A model generated the notes under the pieces. That model saw nothing but the letters and a program-made list of their open reading frames with translations, searched no databases and had not been told where the DNA came from. A program made the position numbers and the translations under genes. This document shows positions 55,489-63,889 of a stretch of DNA of 64,000 nucleotides, piece after piece. Origin of the DNA: Novosphingobium silvae (lineage in GTDB: Bacteria > Pseudomonadota > Alphaproteobacteria > Sphingomonadales > Sphingomonadaceae); NCBI RefSeq assembly GCF_009856825.1, contig NZ_WVTD01000003.1, positions 1-64,000 on the forward strand, read 5' to 3'. Every line of letters begins with the position of its first letter. Within the stretch, counting starts at the first letter, position 1.

Positions 55489-57845
55489 GGCAGCTCGATC
55501 ACAGCGCTGGTGCCTTTCCCCGGCTCCGATGCAAGGCGAAGATATCCGCCGTGCGCTTCGACCAACTGGCGGGCTAGCGGCAGCCCCAGACCTTGTCGGC
55601 GGTCCATCGTCTTGCCGTCGGCGTTCACTTTCATCCCGTCGAGAGCGCGGGCCAGACTGCGGCTGTCCATCCCCGCGCCCTGGTCCTGCACGAGTATCTG
55701 CAAGGCGTCACCCTCGCCGCTCGCCGACTTGCGGCGCGTCAGGCGTACGAGGATGCGGCTTCCCCTTGGCGATGCAGCAATGGCATTGTCGACGATGTGG
55801 CCGACTGCGCGCGCAAGACGCCGCCGGTCCGCCACCAGTGGGCGCATCAGCCCGTTTGCCTGCAGATCGAGTGTCAATCCGGCCTTCTGGAGCCGTCCTG
55901 CCCGCTCTTCCACCACACTGCGCACCAGAGGCATCGGATCGAGCTCCTCCAGCTTCAGGGGAAGCAGCCCGGCTTCGCTTTGCGAAAGGTCGAGCAGGCT
56001 GTCGATGTGCTCGCCAAGCTTGGCCGAGGCATCAATGATGGAACGGACGTAATCCTTCCCGGCCTCGCTGAGTTCACCGCCGAGGCCGAAGTCCAGCATT
56101 TCAGCGAAGCCGCCGATGGATGTCAGCGGCGTGCGCAATTCCTTGCTCATGTTGGCAAGGAAGCGGGTCTTGATCGCATCCGCTTCGATCAGTGCGGCGT
56201 TGCTTTCCCGCAGCGCATCTTCCGCCTTCTGCGAATCCGTGATGTCGAGCACTGCAAGAAGCCCGTTGCCGTCCGGGAGCGGAACGCCCGCGAACTCCAG
56301 CATTCGCCCATCCGCAAGCGCGATCCGCCCCCCTTTCTGGGAGCGGTCGAGCGTGGCCGCCCGCATCACGTTGCCCACCGTCTCCGCTTCCGCGGGGCGC
56401 TTCAGGCGCGCGGCGATCTTGCGGAGCAGTGCTTCGATGTGCGGGTGCGTATCGAGGAAATCGCTTTCGAGCCCCCAATCGGCTGCAAAGCGCCGGTTCC
56501 ATATTTGCATCCGGCCGTCCGGCGCGAACACGGCGATCGATTCGAACAGGCTGTCGAATGTCGCCGTTCGGGTGCGCAGGAGAGTATCGCGCACGGCCGA
56601 AAGGCGCAATTGCTCGGTGCGGTCTTCCGCAATCAGCAGCAGGCCGCCATCGGGCACGGGCTGGGCAACGATGCGAAGGTGCGTGCCGTTCGCCAGAGCC
56701 CAGGCCTCTTCCTGCGTGGTGCCGGACGCGAACCAAGCCGCCTTTTCACGCCGCCATGCCGGAAAGTCCCGCGCTTCGGGGACGCGCCCTGCATCGCGAG
56801 CGGCATCCAGCAGGCGTTCGAACGCCGGAGGGTCCTGCAGGACACGCGCGTCGAGCTTGAACAGGCGCTGGAACGGCTGGTTCGCGAAGGTCAGCCGCTT
56901 CTTCGCGTCGAACTGCGCAACACCGGCGGAGAGCTGGTCGAGCATGGCGCGCTGTGCTTCGCGGAAGGCGCGGAAGGAGCGCGACATCTCCTCAAGGTCT
57001 TCGATGTCGACTGCATAACCGGCGACGCCATCTTCGCCGAGCGGGAGGTCGCTGACCCTCAGCGCGCGGCGCTGCCCGCCGATCGTGGTGGAGACGATAC
57101 GCTCGATCGGAACGCCCTTTTCCATCGCCTGACGCGCCACATGCCCGGGCGACAGACCTTCCACCGATTCGATCAGCTCCGTGCCTTTGGCGACCACCGC
57201 TTCGGCGCTGTCGGCGCCAACCGCCGCGACGTAGGCATGATTGACGAGTTGCAGCTCGCCGTAAGGGCGACGGAACCACATCGGCATCGGCGCGGCTTCG
57301 ATCAGCGATACCAGAGCATGGAAATCGCCACGCGCCCGCGCCGCTTCGTCTCGCAGGCGCGAAAGTTCCGTTTCGCTGTCGCTGAAATCGAAGATCCAGA
57401 CCATGGCCGCTCCGCCGGGCGAGACCTGCGGATCGGCGAGGTGCCCGCGCAGCGCCAGACTGCGGCTCGACCCATGCGGCGTCGCCACCATCCGGAACGG
57501 TGCCGCCGTCTTCTGGCAGCGACGTACCGCCTCGGTCAGTTCCGCGAGCTTGTCCGCAGGCAGGCCCCGGCCGTTTCCATCGAGCTCGGACAGGAACTGC
57601 GGCATCCCCTCAAGCCCCAGCCATTGCGCCAGTCGAGGGCTCGCCTCGATCCGGCCGTCGGTCCGCACGAGCAACGGCAATGCTGGCGATTCCTCGACCA
57701 TCTTGCCCAGGCGGCGGGCTGAGCGCAGCTGCCCCTCAGCCCGCTTCTGCCGCGCGCGCGCCGCCAGCACGGCCCAAGCCGCGGCCATGGTCCATATGCC
57801 AAGCAGCAGTCCGATCAGAAGCGGCAGGAAGCGCGATAATTCCAT
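55485..57845 (-). CDS. divL: DivL-like multi-PAS protein with histidine-kinase fold; Lys at the phospho-acceptor site
   Basis: A 786-residue protein: one N-terminal membrane helix (about 7-29), several PAS-type segments (about 45-550; for example VEESPALPLLVRTDGRIEAS, LIEAAPMPMWFRRPYGELQL, FDSLFESIAVFAPDGRMQIW), a dimerisation/H-box region and a HATPase domain. The H-box reads LANMSKELRTPL: Lys568 (codon AAG, 56142-56144) replaces the histidine. The ATP site is kept: N-box GHIVDNAIAAS, G1 QDQGAGMD, G2 RQGLGLPLARQLVEAHGG. Caulobacter DivL, which likewise has a non-histidine residue (Tyr) there and controls the CckA-CtrA cell-cycle pathway, has this length and plan, and as I recall lies in the same gene order. 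Orthology is inferred. Confidence 0.82.
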   Translation of the reverse strand: MELSRFLPLLIGLLLGIWTMAAAWAVLAARARQKRAEGQLRSARRLGKMVEESPALPLLVRTDGRIEASPRLAQWLGLEGMPQFLSELDGNGRGLPADKLAELTEAVRRCQKTAAPFRMVATPHGSSRSLALRGHLADPQVSPGGAAMVWIFDFSDSETELSRLRDEAARARGDFHALVSLIEAAPMPMWFRRPYGELQLVNHAYVAAVGADSAEAVVAKGTELIESVEGLSPGHVARQAMEKGVPIERIVSTTIGGQRRALRVSDLPLGEDGVAGYAVDIEDLEEMSRSFRAFREAQRAMLDQLSAGVAQFDAKKRLTFANQPFQRLFKLDARVLQDPPAFERLLDAARDAGRVPEARDFPAWRREKAAWFASGTTQEEAWALANGTHLRIVAQPVPDGGLLLIAEDRTEQLRLSAVRDTLLRTRTATFDSLFESIAVFAPDGRMQIWNRRFAADWGLESDFLDTHPHIEALLRKIAARLKRPAEAETVGNVMRAATLDRSQKGGRIALADGRMLEFAGVPLPDGNGLLAVLDITDSQKAEDALRESNAALIEADAIKTRFLANMSKELRTPLTSIGGFAEMLDFGLGGELSEAGKDYVRSIIDASAKLGEHIDSLLDLSQSEAGLLPLKLEELDPMPLVRSVVEERAGRLQKAGLTLDLQANGLMRPLVADRRRLARAVGHIVDNAIAASPRGSRILVRLTRRKSASGEGDALQILVQDQGAGMDSRSLARALDGMKVNADGKTMDRRQGLGLPLARQLVEAHGGYLRLASEPGKGTSAVIELP

Positions 57846-58082
57846 CGTGCGCAGCTATGCTGTGCAGGACTTGCGCTGACAATGGGGGATGGCGCGAAAC
57901 TGGTAGATACGCGCGCCCGCGCAAGCTTTCCCGGCGAAGAGGTTACCTTCCGCTGCCCGGCTCGCGACATCACAGCGCGGCATGAGCCTTCTTTGTCGCC
58001 CGCTATCGCGCCTCGAAAAGGACCGCTTACGCCGCCAGTACGCGCCGGACCGCCTGTGATGGAGGGGCATCCGCCACAGGTC

Positions 58083-58115
58083 ACCTGCCCATGCCCGGTA
58101 GACCGGCAGGCAGGT
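58083..58115 (-). terminator. Hairpin after the complex I subunit gene
   Basis: ACCTGCC (58083-58089) pairs with GGCAGGT (58109-58115), and a nested CCGG/CCGG pair (58095-58098 with 58103-58106) extends the structure. It begins 8 bases downstream of the stop of the NDUFS4-like gene on the minus strand. No U-run follows, so termination is only likely. The rest of the 277-base gap (57846-58122) shows no gene and should hold the promoter of the DivL-tsaE-amgK-murU-addBA run. Confidence 0.4.
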
Positions 58116-58122
58116 AGAGCGA

Positions 58123-58401
58123 TTAACGGAAGTTGTCGGCGTAGGCCTGAATCTTGAGCCGGCGCGGAGGAGTGGAATGAACTTCCGCCTCGATCCCGTA
58201 CCGCTCGGCATAGGCCTTCGCATCTTCGCTCGTCGGGAAGCGCAGAACGACCTGCTGCTGCGTGTCGCCAGAGCCGGACCAACCCATCAGCGGGTCAGCC
58301 TTCTTCGCCTCGGCCGGGACAAACTCCAGAACCCATTGGTCAAGCAGCGCCTTGCCGGACTGCATGGCGTTCTTCGGGCGTTGATAGATGCGTGCGCTCA
58401 T
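58123..58401 (-). CDS. NADH:ubiquinone oxidoreductase accessory subunit, NDUFS4-like
   Basis: A 92-residue protein of the ETC complex I conserved-region family: MSARIYQRPKNAMQSGKAL, then WVLEFVPAEAKKADPLMGW, QVVLRFPTSEDAKAYAERYG and the C-terminal YADNF. It corresponds to the mitochondrial 18-kDa subunit and is kept in alphaproteobacteria, where it sits on the peripheral arm of complex I. It is encoded away from the nuo operon, as usual. Confidence 0.9.
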   Translation of the reverse strand: MSARIYQRPKNAMQSGKALLDQWVLEFVPAEAKKADPLMGWSGSGDTQQQVVLRFPTSEDAKAYAERYGIEAEVHSTPPRRLKIQAYADNFR

Positions 58402-58455
58402 GGGCGAATGCCTTGCCCTCGAATCAGCTCAAAAATCAAGACGCAATCAGCCGGA

Positions 58456-60906
58456 TCACGCATTCCTGCCACGCTCGAACGCGTTGCGGGTCTTGAGGCT
58501 CGGGTCCTCGTTCCAGGGCTCGTCAGGCCAGCGATGCCGGGGATAGCGCCCCTTCATTTCGCGTTGAACGTCTCGCCACGATCCGCGCCAGAAGCCGGGC
58601 AGATCGCGCGTAGTCTGTATTGGACGCCCCGCAGGAGAAGTGAGCTTGAGAAGAAGCGGCCGCTGCGGCTGACCGAAACCGGGATGCCGGTCCAACCCGA
58701 ACAGCGCCTGCACCCTGACCTCGACGGATGGGCCTCCCTCGTCCTCGTAGTCGATGGCATGGGTGCTGCCTGCCGGACTGCGAAACTCCGCCGGAGCCAG
58801 TCGTTCGAGTGCCTGCTGCGCTTCCCAGTCGAGACGATTCCTCAGCGCCTGGTGCACTGCGCCGCTATCAATGCCGTCGAGACGGCGCCCGAGCAAAGGC
58901 CCCAGCCACTCTTCCAGGTCGGCGAGCAGGGACTCCTCGGATAGGGCGGCGATGCCGGCGTAGCGGGCACGGCGCAGAAGCGCCTCGCTACCCTTGCCCA
59001 TAGGCATCTGCGCAAGGCCCCGAGTGCGGATACGCTCGAGCAGGAAAGCGCGGATGGCCTCCGGATCGGGCGCCGGATCAGGACCGCTGGCGAGCGTTAT
59101 CGCCCCCAGCCGTCGTTCGAGCCGCGCCTCGACCCGCCCCTCGTCCTCATTCCACCGCAGCACGGCTCGACGCTCGACCATATCGGAGAGCCATGCCTCA
59201 ACCTCCTGTGGTTCCAGCGAAATGCCCGAGAGAATGCGGGCGCCGCGAGCCTGCCCCTGAGCATCGCCGATCACCATCCACTCGCGCGTGGCAAGCGGGG
59301 ATACCGGGTCGAGAACATAGCCCCGTCCTCCCGCACTGAGCCAGTTCTCGCCCGAGCTATCCCGTCGGCGCGCCAGCATGTCCGGTCGCCCGAGCGCCAG
59401 CAGGATGCCCGGCGGCACGTCATCGCTGCCCACCGCATTCTCGGCCAAGGCCTGCGCCCGCCGTGCCCAGCCCGAGGCCAGCTTGCGCGAAGCCTCGGCG
59501 CGGGGCGAGCGATCGGCATTCCACCGCGCCAGGCGCTGCACCAGATCCTCGCTGCGCCCTCCAAGGCCGCGTTCTTGCAACAGCAGCGCAAGCCGCGCGG
59601 CCCCTTGGCCCGCCCCAAGCTGCGCGCCCCGCAGGATCATCGCCGCCTGCGCCGGATCCATCGGCAGGCTCGCGACCTTGCGGCCGAACGGAGTTATGCG
59701 TCCCTGCGGGTCGAGAGCGCCCAGCCCAGCAAGGCCTTTTCGCGCCGCTTCCAGAGCAACGAGCGGGGGCGGGTCGAGCCATGCCATAGCTGCCGGGTCG
59801 CCCGCACCCCACTGCGCCAGCGTCAATGTCAGGGGCGCAAGATCGCTAGTCAGCATCTCTGGCGGGTCGAACTCGGGGCGGCCGGCATGTGCGGCCTCTT
59901 CCCAGAGGCGGTAGGCGATACCGGGCCCCTGCCGCGCCGCGCGGCCGGCGCGCTGCGCGGCGGAAGCCCGGCTCGCACGGTGAGTGACGAGCCGGGTGAC
60001 CCCGGCAGCCTTGTCGAACTCCGCGCGCCGGGACAGGCCTGCATCAACGACCACCGAAACGCCGTCGAGCGTCAGGGAAGTTTCGGCAATGGCTGTCGCC
60101 AGCACGATCCTGCGACGTCCGTCGGGATCGCGTCGGATCGCGGCTCGCTGTGCGGAAGGTTCGCATTGGCCGTGCAGCGGGAGGACGAGTGCGGAGGGAA
60201 GCTTCTGTGCCAGCCCTTCACTCACCCTCTCGATCTCGCGCACGCCGGGAAGGAAGGCGAGGACGTCGCCCTCGGTGTCCCGCCAAGCGGTGAGCACTGC
60301 CGAGGTGGCGGCATCCTCGATCCGGCGATCCGGGGCGTGCCCGAGCCAGCGCAGTTCCAGCGGCCACGCCTTGCCCGCGCTCTCTATCACCGGCGCGGCG
60401 TCTCCCAGCAGGCGAGCGAAGCGTGTTCCGTCGATCGTGGCGGACATCACCAGTATGCGCAGATCCTCTCGCACCACCGCCCTGCTCTCGATTGCGAGCG
60501 CAAGAGCCAGGTCGCTGTCGAGATGGCGCTCGTGGGCTTCGTCGAACAGGACGGCCGAGATGCCCGCCAGTTCGGGATCCGACAGGATTGTGGAAACGAA
60601 GATCGCCTCGGTCATCACCAGCACCCGCGTGCGGGCGGACCGCTTCACGTCGAGGCGGGTGACGTAGCCGATAGTCTCACCGGCAGGCTCGCCAAGCTGC
60701 TCGGCCATGCGTTCAGCGGCGGCACGGGCCGCAACCCGGCGCGGGCTGAGCAGCACCACGGTCCCGGTGCACCAGGACTGGTCCAGCAGGGCGGGCGCGA
60801 CGACGGTCGTCTTGCCAGCGCCGGGCGGAGCGATGAGCACAGCACCGGTCGTTTTGCGGAGCGCATGGAGCAGTTCAGGCAGAGCAGCATGGATCGGAAG
60901 CATCAC
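58456..60906 (-). CDS. hrpB: ATP-dependent RNA helicase HrpB
   Basis: DEAH-box helicase of 816 residues: Walker A APPGAGKTTV (27-36), motif II LFDEAHERH (DEAH 122-125), motif III VMSATIDGTRFA, motif VI QRAGRAARQGPGIAYRLW, then the HA2 and HrpB-specific C-terminal domains. The precise RNA substrate in bacteria is poorly defined. The start has tandem ATGs at 60906 and 60903. Gap to the next gene downstream is 54 bases. Confidence 0.94.
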   Translation of the reverse strand: MMLPIHAALPELLHALRKTTGAVLIAPPGAGKTTVVAPALLDQSWCTGTVVLLSPRRVAARAAAERMAEQLGEPAGETIGYVTRLDVKRSARTRVLVMTEAIFVSTILSDPELAGISAVLFDEAHERHLDSDLALALAIESRAVVREDLRILVMSATIDGTRFARLLGDAAPVIESAGKAWPLELRWLGHAPDRRIEDAATSAVLTAWRDTEGDVLAFLPGVREIERVSEGLAQKLPSALVLPLHGQCEPSAQRAAIRRDPDGRRRIVLATAIAETSLTLDGVSVVVDAGLSRRAEFDKAAGVTRLVTHRASRASAAQRAGRAARQGPGIAYRLWEEAAHAGRPEFDPPEMLTSDLAPLTLTLAQWGAGDPAAMAWLDPPPLVALEAARKGLAGLGALDPQGRITPFGRKVASLPMDPAQAAMILRGAQLGAGQGAARLALLLQERGLGGRSEDLVQRLARWNADRSPRAEASRKLASGWARRAQALAENAVGSDDVPPGILLALGRPDMLARRRDSSGENWLSAGGRGYVLDPVSPLATREWMVIGDAQGQARGARILSGISLEPQEVEAWLSDMVERRAVLRWNEDEGRVEARLERRLGAITLASGPDPAPDPEAIRAFLLERIRTRGLAQMPMGKGSEALLRRARYAGIAALSEESLLADLEEWLGPLLGRRLDGIDSGAVHQALRNRLDWEAQQALERLAPAEFRSPAGSTHAIDYEDEGGPSVEVRVQALFGLDRHPGFGQPQRPLLLKLTSPAGRPIQTTRDLPGFWRGSWRDVQREMKGRYPRHRWPDEPWNEDPSLKTRNAFERGRNA

Positions 60907-61104
60907 TTCCTGCCTAGAGCGCTAGCCGGGCCAAGGAAAGCGCCGTCAGGCACGAGTCCATCGCACCGGTTCGGCTGTAATTACAGTCTGTTCATGTTCG
61001 GAACGGATCAAACTGTCCCGGGCATCCACTCTTCCTAAAGACTTGTCATCAATATGACACCCACTCCGCGCTGTTTCGTCAACAATACGCAGAATGCTTT
61101 CATA

Positions 61105-63030
61105 ATGCATCGAGCCGGCCAATACCCCCTCAGCATCGCGCAGTATCTGCGGCTGCGCGCGCACATACCGCCAATGTACGGGCTGCTTTCCATCAATGCC
61201 GCCGTTCTTGCGTTCACCCATCGCGCGGTCGCGCCCACAGGACTGGTCTACACTTTCCCGGCGATCCTGATCACGGCATGCATGATCCGCATGCTGACGT
61301 GGATGCGGCCGGTCAATCCCGCCGAACTCGACCCCGAGAAGGCGAGGCGAAGCATGTCTCGCACGGTCATCGTTGCCGTGCTCATGGCTCCCGCTTTCGT
61401 TGCGTGGGCGCTCTGGCTGGACCAGTACGGAGGGCCGTACGAGCGTGGCCATGTCGCCGTTTTCGTCTCCGTGACGTTGCTCGGCTGCGTGTTCTGCCTC
61501 AGCTTCCTGCCGCTCGCGGCGCTGGCGGTCAGCGTCATCGTACTCGGCACGTTCCTGGCCTATTCGGTCTGGATCGGCACCGAGGTCCTGATCGCCATTG
61601 CCTGCAACATCGTGCTCGTCGCCATGGTGATCCTGAATATCCTACGGGATTCCTATAGGGCTTTCGTAGAGCTGGAGGCATCGCAGCGCGATCTTCATAT
61701 CGAGCGCCGGCAGGCCCAGGTGCTGGGCGAGGAAAACGCGCGCCTCGCGCAGACCGATGCGCTCACGGGGATGCCCAACCGCCGCTTCTTCTTCGCCACT
61801 CTCGAAAACCTGCTCCAGCGCTCGGGCGAAGGAGACACCTTCACTGTCGGTCTTATCGACCTCGACCGCTTCAAGCCCGTCAACGACACTCACGGCCACG
61901 CTCATGGAGACCGGCTGCTGCAGGTTCTGGGCGGACGCATGATGGGGCAATGCCCCGATGACACGATCGTGGCGCGGCTCGGCGGGGACGAGTTCGGGCT
62001 GATCGTGATGGGCGGTGCCCAGAAGGCGGAACATGTCGCCAACGAACTGTGCAAGGCCATCCGCGAGCCCGCCCGCATCGGCGAGGCGCTGGTGTCTGTC
62101 GGTTGTTCGGCAGGGCTGGCTGTCTACCCCGAGACCGCTTCGAGTGCCGACCTCCTGTTCGACCGCGCGGACTTCGCCCTCTACCATGCGAAGAACCACA
62201 AGCGCGGCCAGTGCGTGCTGTTCTCCGAAAAGCTGGAGCGGCTCATCCGCACCGAGCAGGCGATCGATGCGGCCTTGCAGGGAGCAGACCTCGAGGAAGA
62301 GCTTTCCCTGGTCTTCCAGCCCATCGTGGCGACGGAGGATCTGGAGTTGATCGGCGTGGAGTGCCTCGCCCGGTGGCACTCGCCTCGTCTGGGCGAGATC
62401 GCACCAGAAGACCTCATCGCCTCTTCCGAGCGCCTGGGCCGCGCCCGCGAAGTCACGATGACCCTGTTCGACAAGGCGCTGACCGGTCTGGCCCGCCTGC
62501 CCGCTCCGCTGCGCGTCTCCTTCAACCTCTCTGGCAACGACATCGGCAATCCCGGAACGATCGATGCCGTGCTGGCGCGCGTCGCCGAATCCGGGTGCGA
62601 TCCCCGGCGCTTGCTGATCGAAATCACCGAATCCTCCCTGATAGCCGAGATGGACAAGGCCAGCGCGGCCCTGGAACGCCTGCGCGAAATCGGCATCCGC
62701 ATTGCGTTGGACGATTTCGGCACAGGCTACTCCAGCCTCTCGTCACTCCATCAGTTGCCTCTCGACATGGTGAAGATCGACCGCAGCTTCTCCCGCCGGC
62801 TTGACGAGGCCGCCGGGCGCAGGCTCATCACGGCAATCCGGCACCTTGCCCGCTCGCTCTCGCTGGAATGCGTCATCGAAGGCATCGAGACCGAGAACCA
62901 GCTTGTCAGCGCAAGGCTGGCGGGCTTCTCGCTTGCCCAAGGCTTCTTCATATCGCGCCCGAAAGCGATCGAGGACGTGCTGCGTGGGCTGTCGGAAGCG
63001 AAACCGCTTCAGGTGAGTACGGCTCGTTAG
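61105..63030 (+). CDS. Membrane GGDEF-EAL cyclic-di-GMP signalling protein
   Basis: Five or six N-terminal helices (sensor part) lead through a short coiled coil (QRDLHIERRQAQVLGEENAR) to a GGDEF domain with intact ARLGGDEFGL and an EAL domain. Counting from the upstream ATG 61054, GGDEF is at 310-314 and the EAL position reads ECL (GVECLARW, Glu436). Other EAL residues are kept (NLSGNDI, ITESSL, LDDFGTGYSSL, KIDRSFSRR, EGIETENQ). The RxxD inhibitory site before GGDEF is absent (QCPDDTIVAR). It could therefore make, degrade or do both with c-di-GMP. ATG 61054 would add 17 residues; no strong ribosome site decides. Confidence 0.85.
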   Translation: MHRAGQYPLSIAQYLRLRAHIPPMYGLLSINAAVLAFTHRAVAPTGLVYTFPAILITACMIRMLTWMRPVNPAELDPEKARRSMSRTVIVAVLMAPAFVAWALWLDQYGGPYERGHVAVFVSVTLLGCVFCLSFLPLAALAVSVIVLGTFLAYSVWIGTEVLIAIACNIVLVAMVILNILRDSYRAFVELEASQRDLHIERRQAQVLGEENARLAQTDALTGMPNRRFFFATLENLLQRSGEGDTFTVGLIDLDRFKPVNDTHGHAHGDRLLQVLGGRMMGQCPDDTIVARLGGDEFGLIVMGGAQKAEHVANELCKAIREPARIGEALVSVGCSAGLAVYPETASSADLLFDRADFALYHAKNHKRGQCVLFSEKLERLIRTEQAIDAALQGADLEEELSLVFQPIVATEDLELIGVECLARWHSPRLGEIAPEDLIASSERLGRAREVTMTLFDKALTGLARLPAPLRVSFNLSGNDIGNPGTIDAVLARVAESGCDPRRLLIEITESSLIAEMDKASAALERLREIGIRIALDDFGTGYSSLSSLHQLPLDMVKIDRSFSRRLDEAAGRRLITAIRHLARSLSLECVIEGIETENQLVSARLAGFSLAQGFFISRPKAIEDVLRGLSEAKPLQVSTAR

Positions 63031-63033
63031 CCC

Positions 63034-63798
63034 TCAACCCGCGCCGCGTGCACCGTAGTCTATGCGGATGCGCACCCACTCGCCGACCTGTGGCTTGCCG
63101 TTGATGCGTGGTGGCAGCACCTGGAACTGCCAGGCGGCATTGAGCACCGCGCGCCCGAAGCCGGAGCCGCGCGGCGATTCTCCGAGGATCTGGCAGTTCT
63201 CGACGCGGTAATGGTCGATCGTCTGGCAAGCGATCATGCCCCAGCCGCGTGGCGGGACGTTCGCCGGAAGGTAGCCGCCAAGCTGCGCGTCCGTGGGCTC
63301 CTTGAACCAGTCCGCGTTGTAGAGCACTGCGCCGCCGGGTCCCTCCCCCGGGCCGTAGGTGGAACCGCTGCTTCCTCCGCCCGGTGCGGCAGCGCCGCTG
63401 CCCGCGCGCTTCATGGCACCGATGTCCGCCGCCGCCATGTCAGCGCGGGACACCTTGAGGAACGAGAAAGCAGGCTTTTCCGCAGGGGTCGGGACCTCGA
63501 CAGGAGGCACCGGTGCTTCAACCCGGACCTCCTCCTGTGGAGGCTGCTCGTCCTCTCGCTTCTCACTACGGGGAGCCTTTTCCGCCGCCTTCCGGCCGCT
63601 GTCCGCATCGGCTCCGGGAATGTCGAAAGTGACCGGATTGCTGGCCTTCTTCCGGAGCTCGGGAGCGACCGTGGTCTGGTAGATCGCGATCAGCAGCGCC
63701 AGCACGACGATGCCTGCCGCAAGCAGCGTGGAAATCAGGCGTTGGCGGGGCGAGCCGGGCTGGTAGCCCGTGACTGCCCGATCGGCGTCGGAGGGCAT
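63034..63798 (-). CDS. TonB-like membrane-anchored proline-rich protein
   Basis: A 254-residue protein with one N-terminal helix (LISTLLAAGIVVLALLIAIY), a long charged and proline-rich spacer (about 55-115, with PPQEEVRVEAPVPPVEVPTP) and a Gly/Ser-rich link to a C-terminal domain (from about 150; YRVENCQILGESPRGSGFGR, then AAWQFQVLPPRINGKP and VGEWVRIRIDYG) that resembles the TonB C-terminal fold. It is probably an energy-transducer paralog or periplasm-spanning scaffold. No exbB/exbD lies nearby. Its stop is 3 bases from the convergent GGDEF-EAL stop. Confidence 0.68.
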   Translation of the reverse strand: MPSDADRAVTGYQPGSPRQRLISTLLAAGIVVLALLIAIYQTTVAPELRKKASNPVTFDIPGADADSGRKAAEKAPRSEKREDEQPPQEEVRVEAPVPPVEVPTPAEKPAFSFLKVSRADMAAADIGAMKRAGSGAAAPGGGSSGSTYGPGEGPGGAVLYNADWFKEPTDAQLGGYLPANVPPRGWGMIACQTIDHYRVENCQILGESPRGSGFGRAVLNAAWQFQVLPPRINGKPQVGEWVRIRIDYGARGAG

Positions 63799-63889
63799 GG
63801 CGGCGCTTCATTAGTCGAGCCGGGCTCGCGCCGCAATTACGGCAATGTTTCAGACTGTCGCAAACGCAAGCGGCCGCGCATGCAGGCGG

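Noticed and set aside
57891-57912. tRNA-Leu-like stretch (GGCGCGAAACTGGTAGATACGC resembles the D-arm of tRNA-Leu, given here in two parts: GGCGCGAAACT, GGTAGATACGC)
   Set aside because: No acceptor stem, anticodon arm or GTTCRAnnC T-arm follows in the next 90 bases. Chance similarity or a very old remnant.
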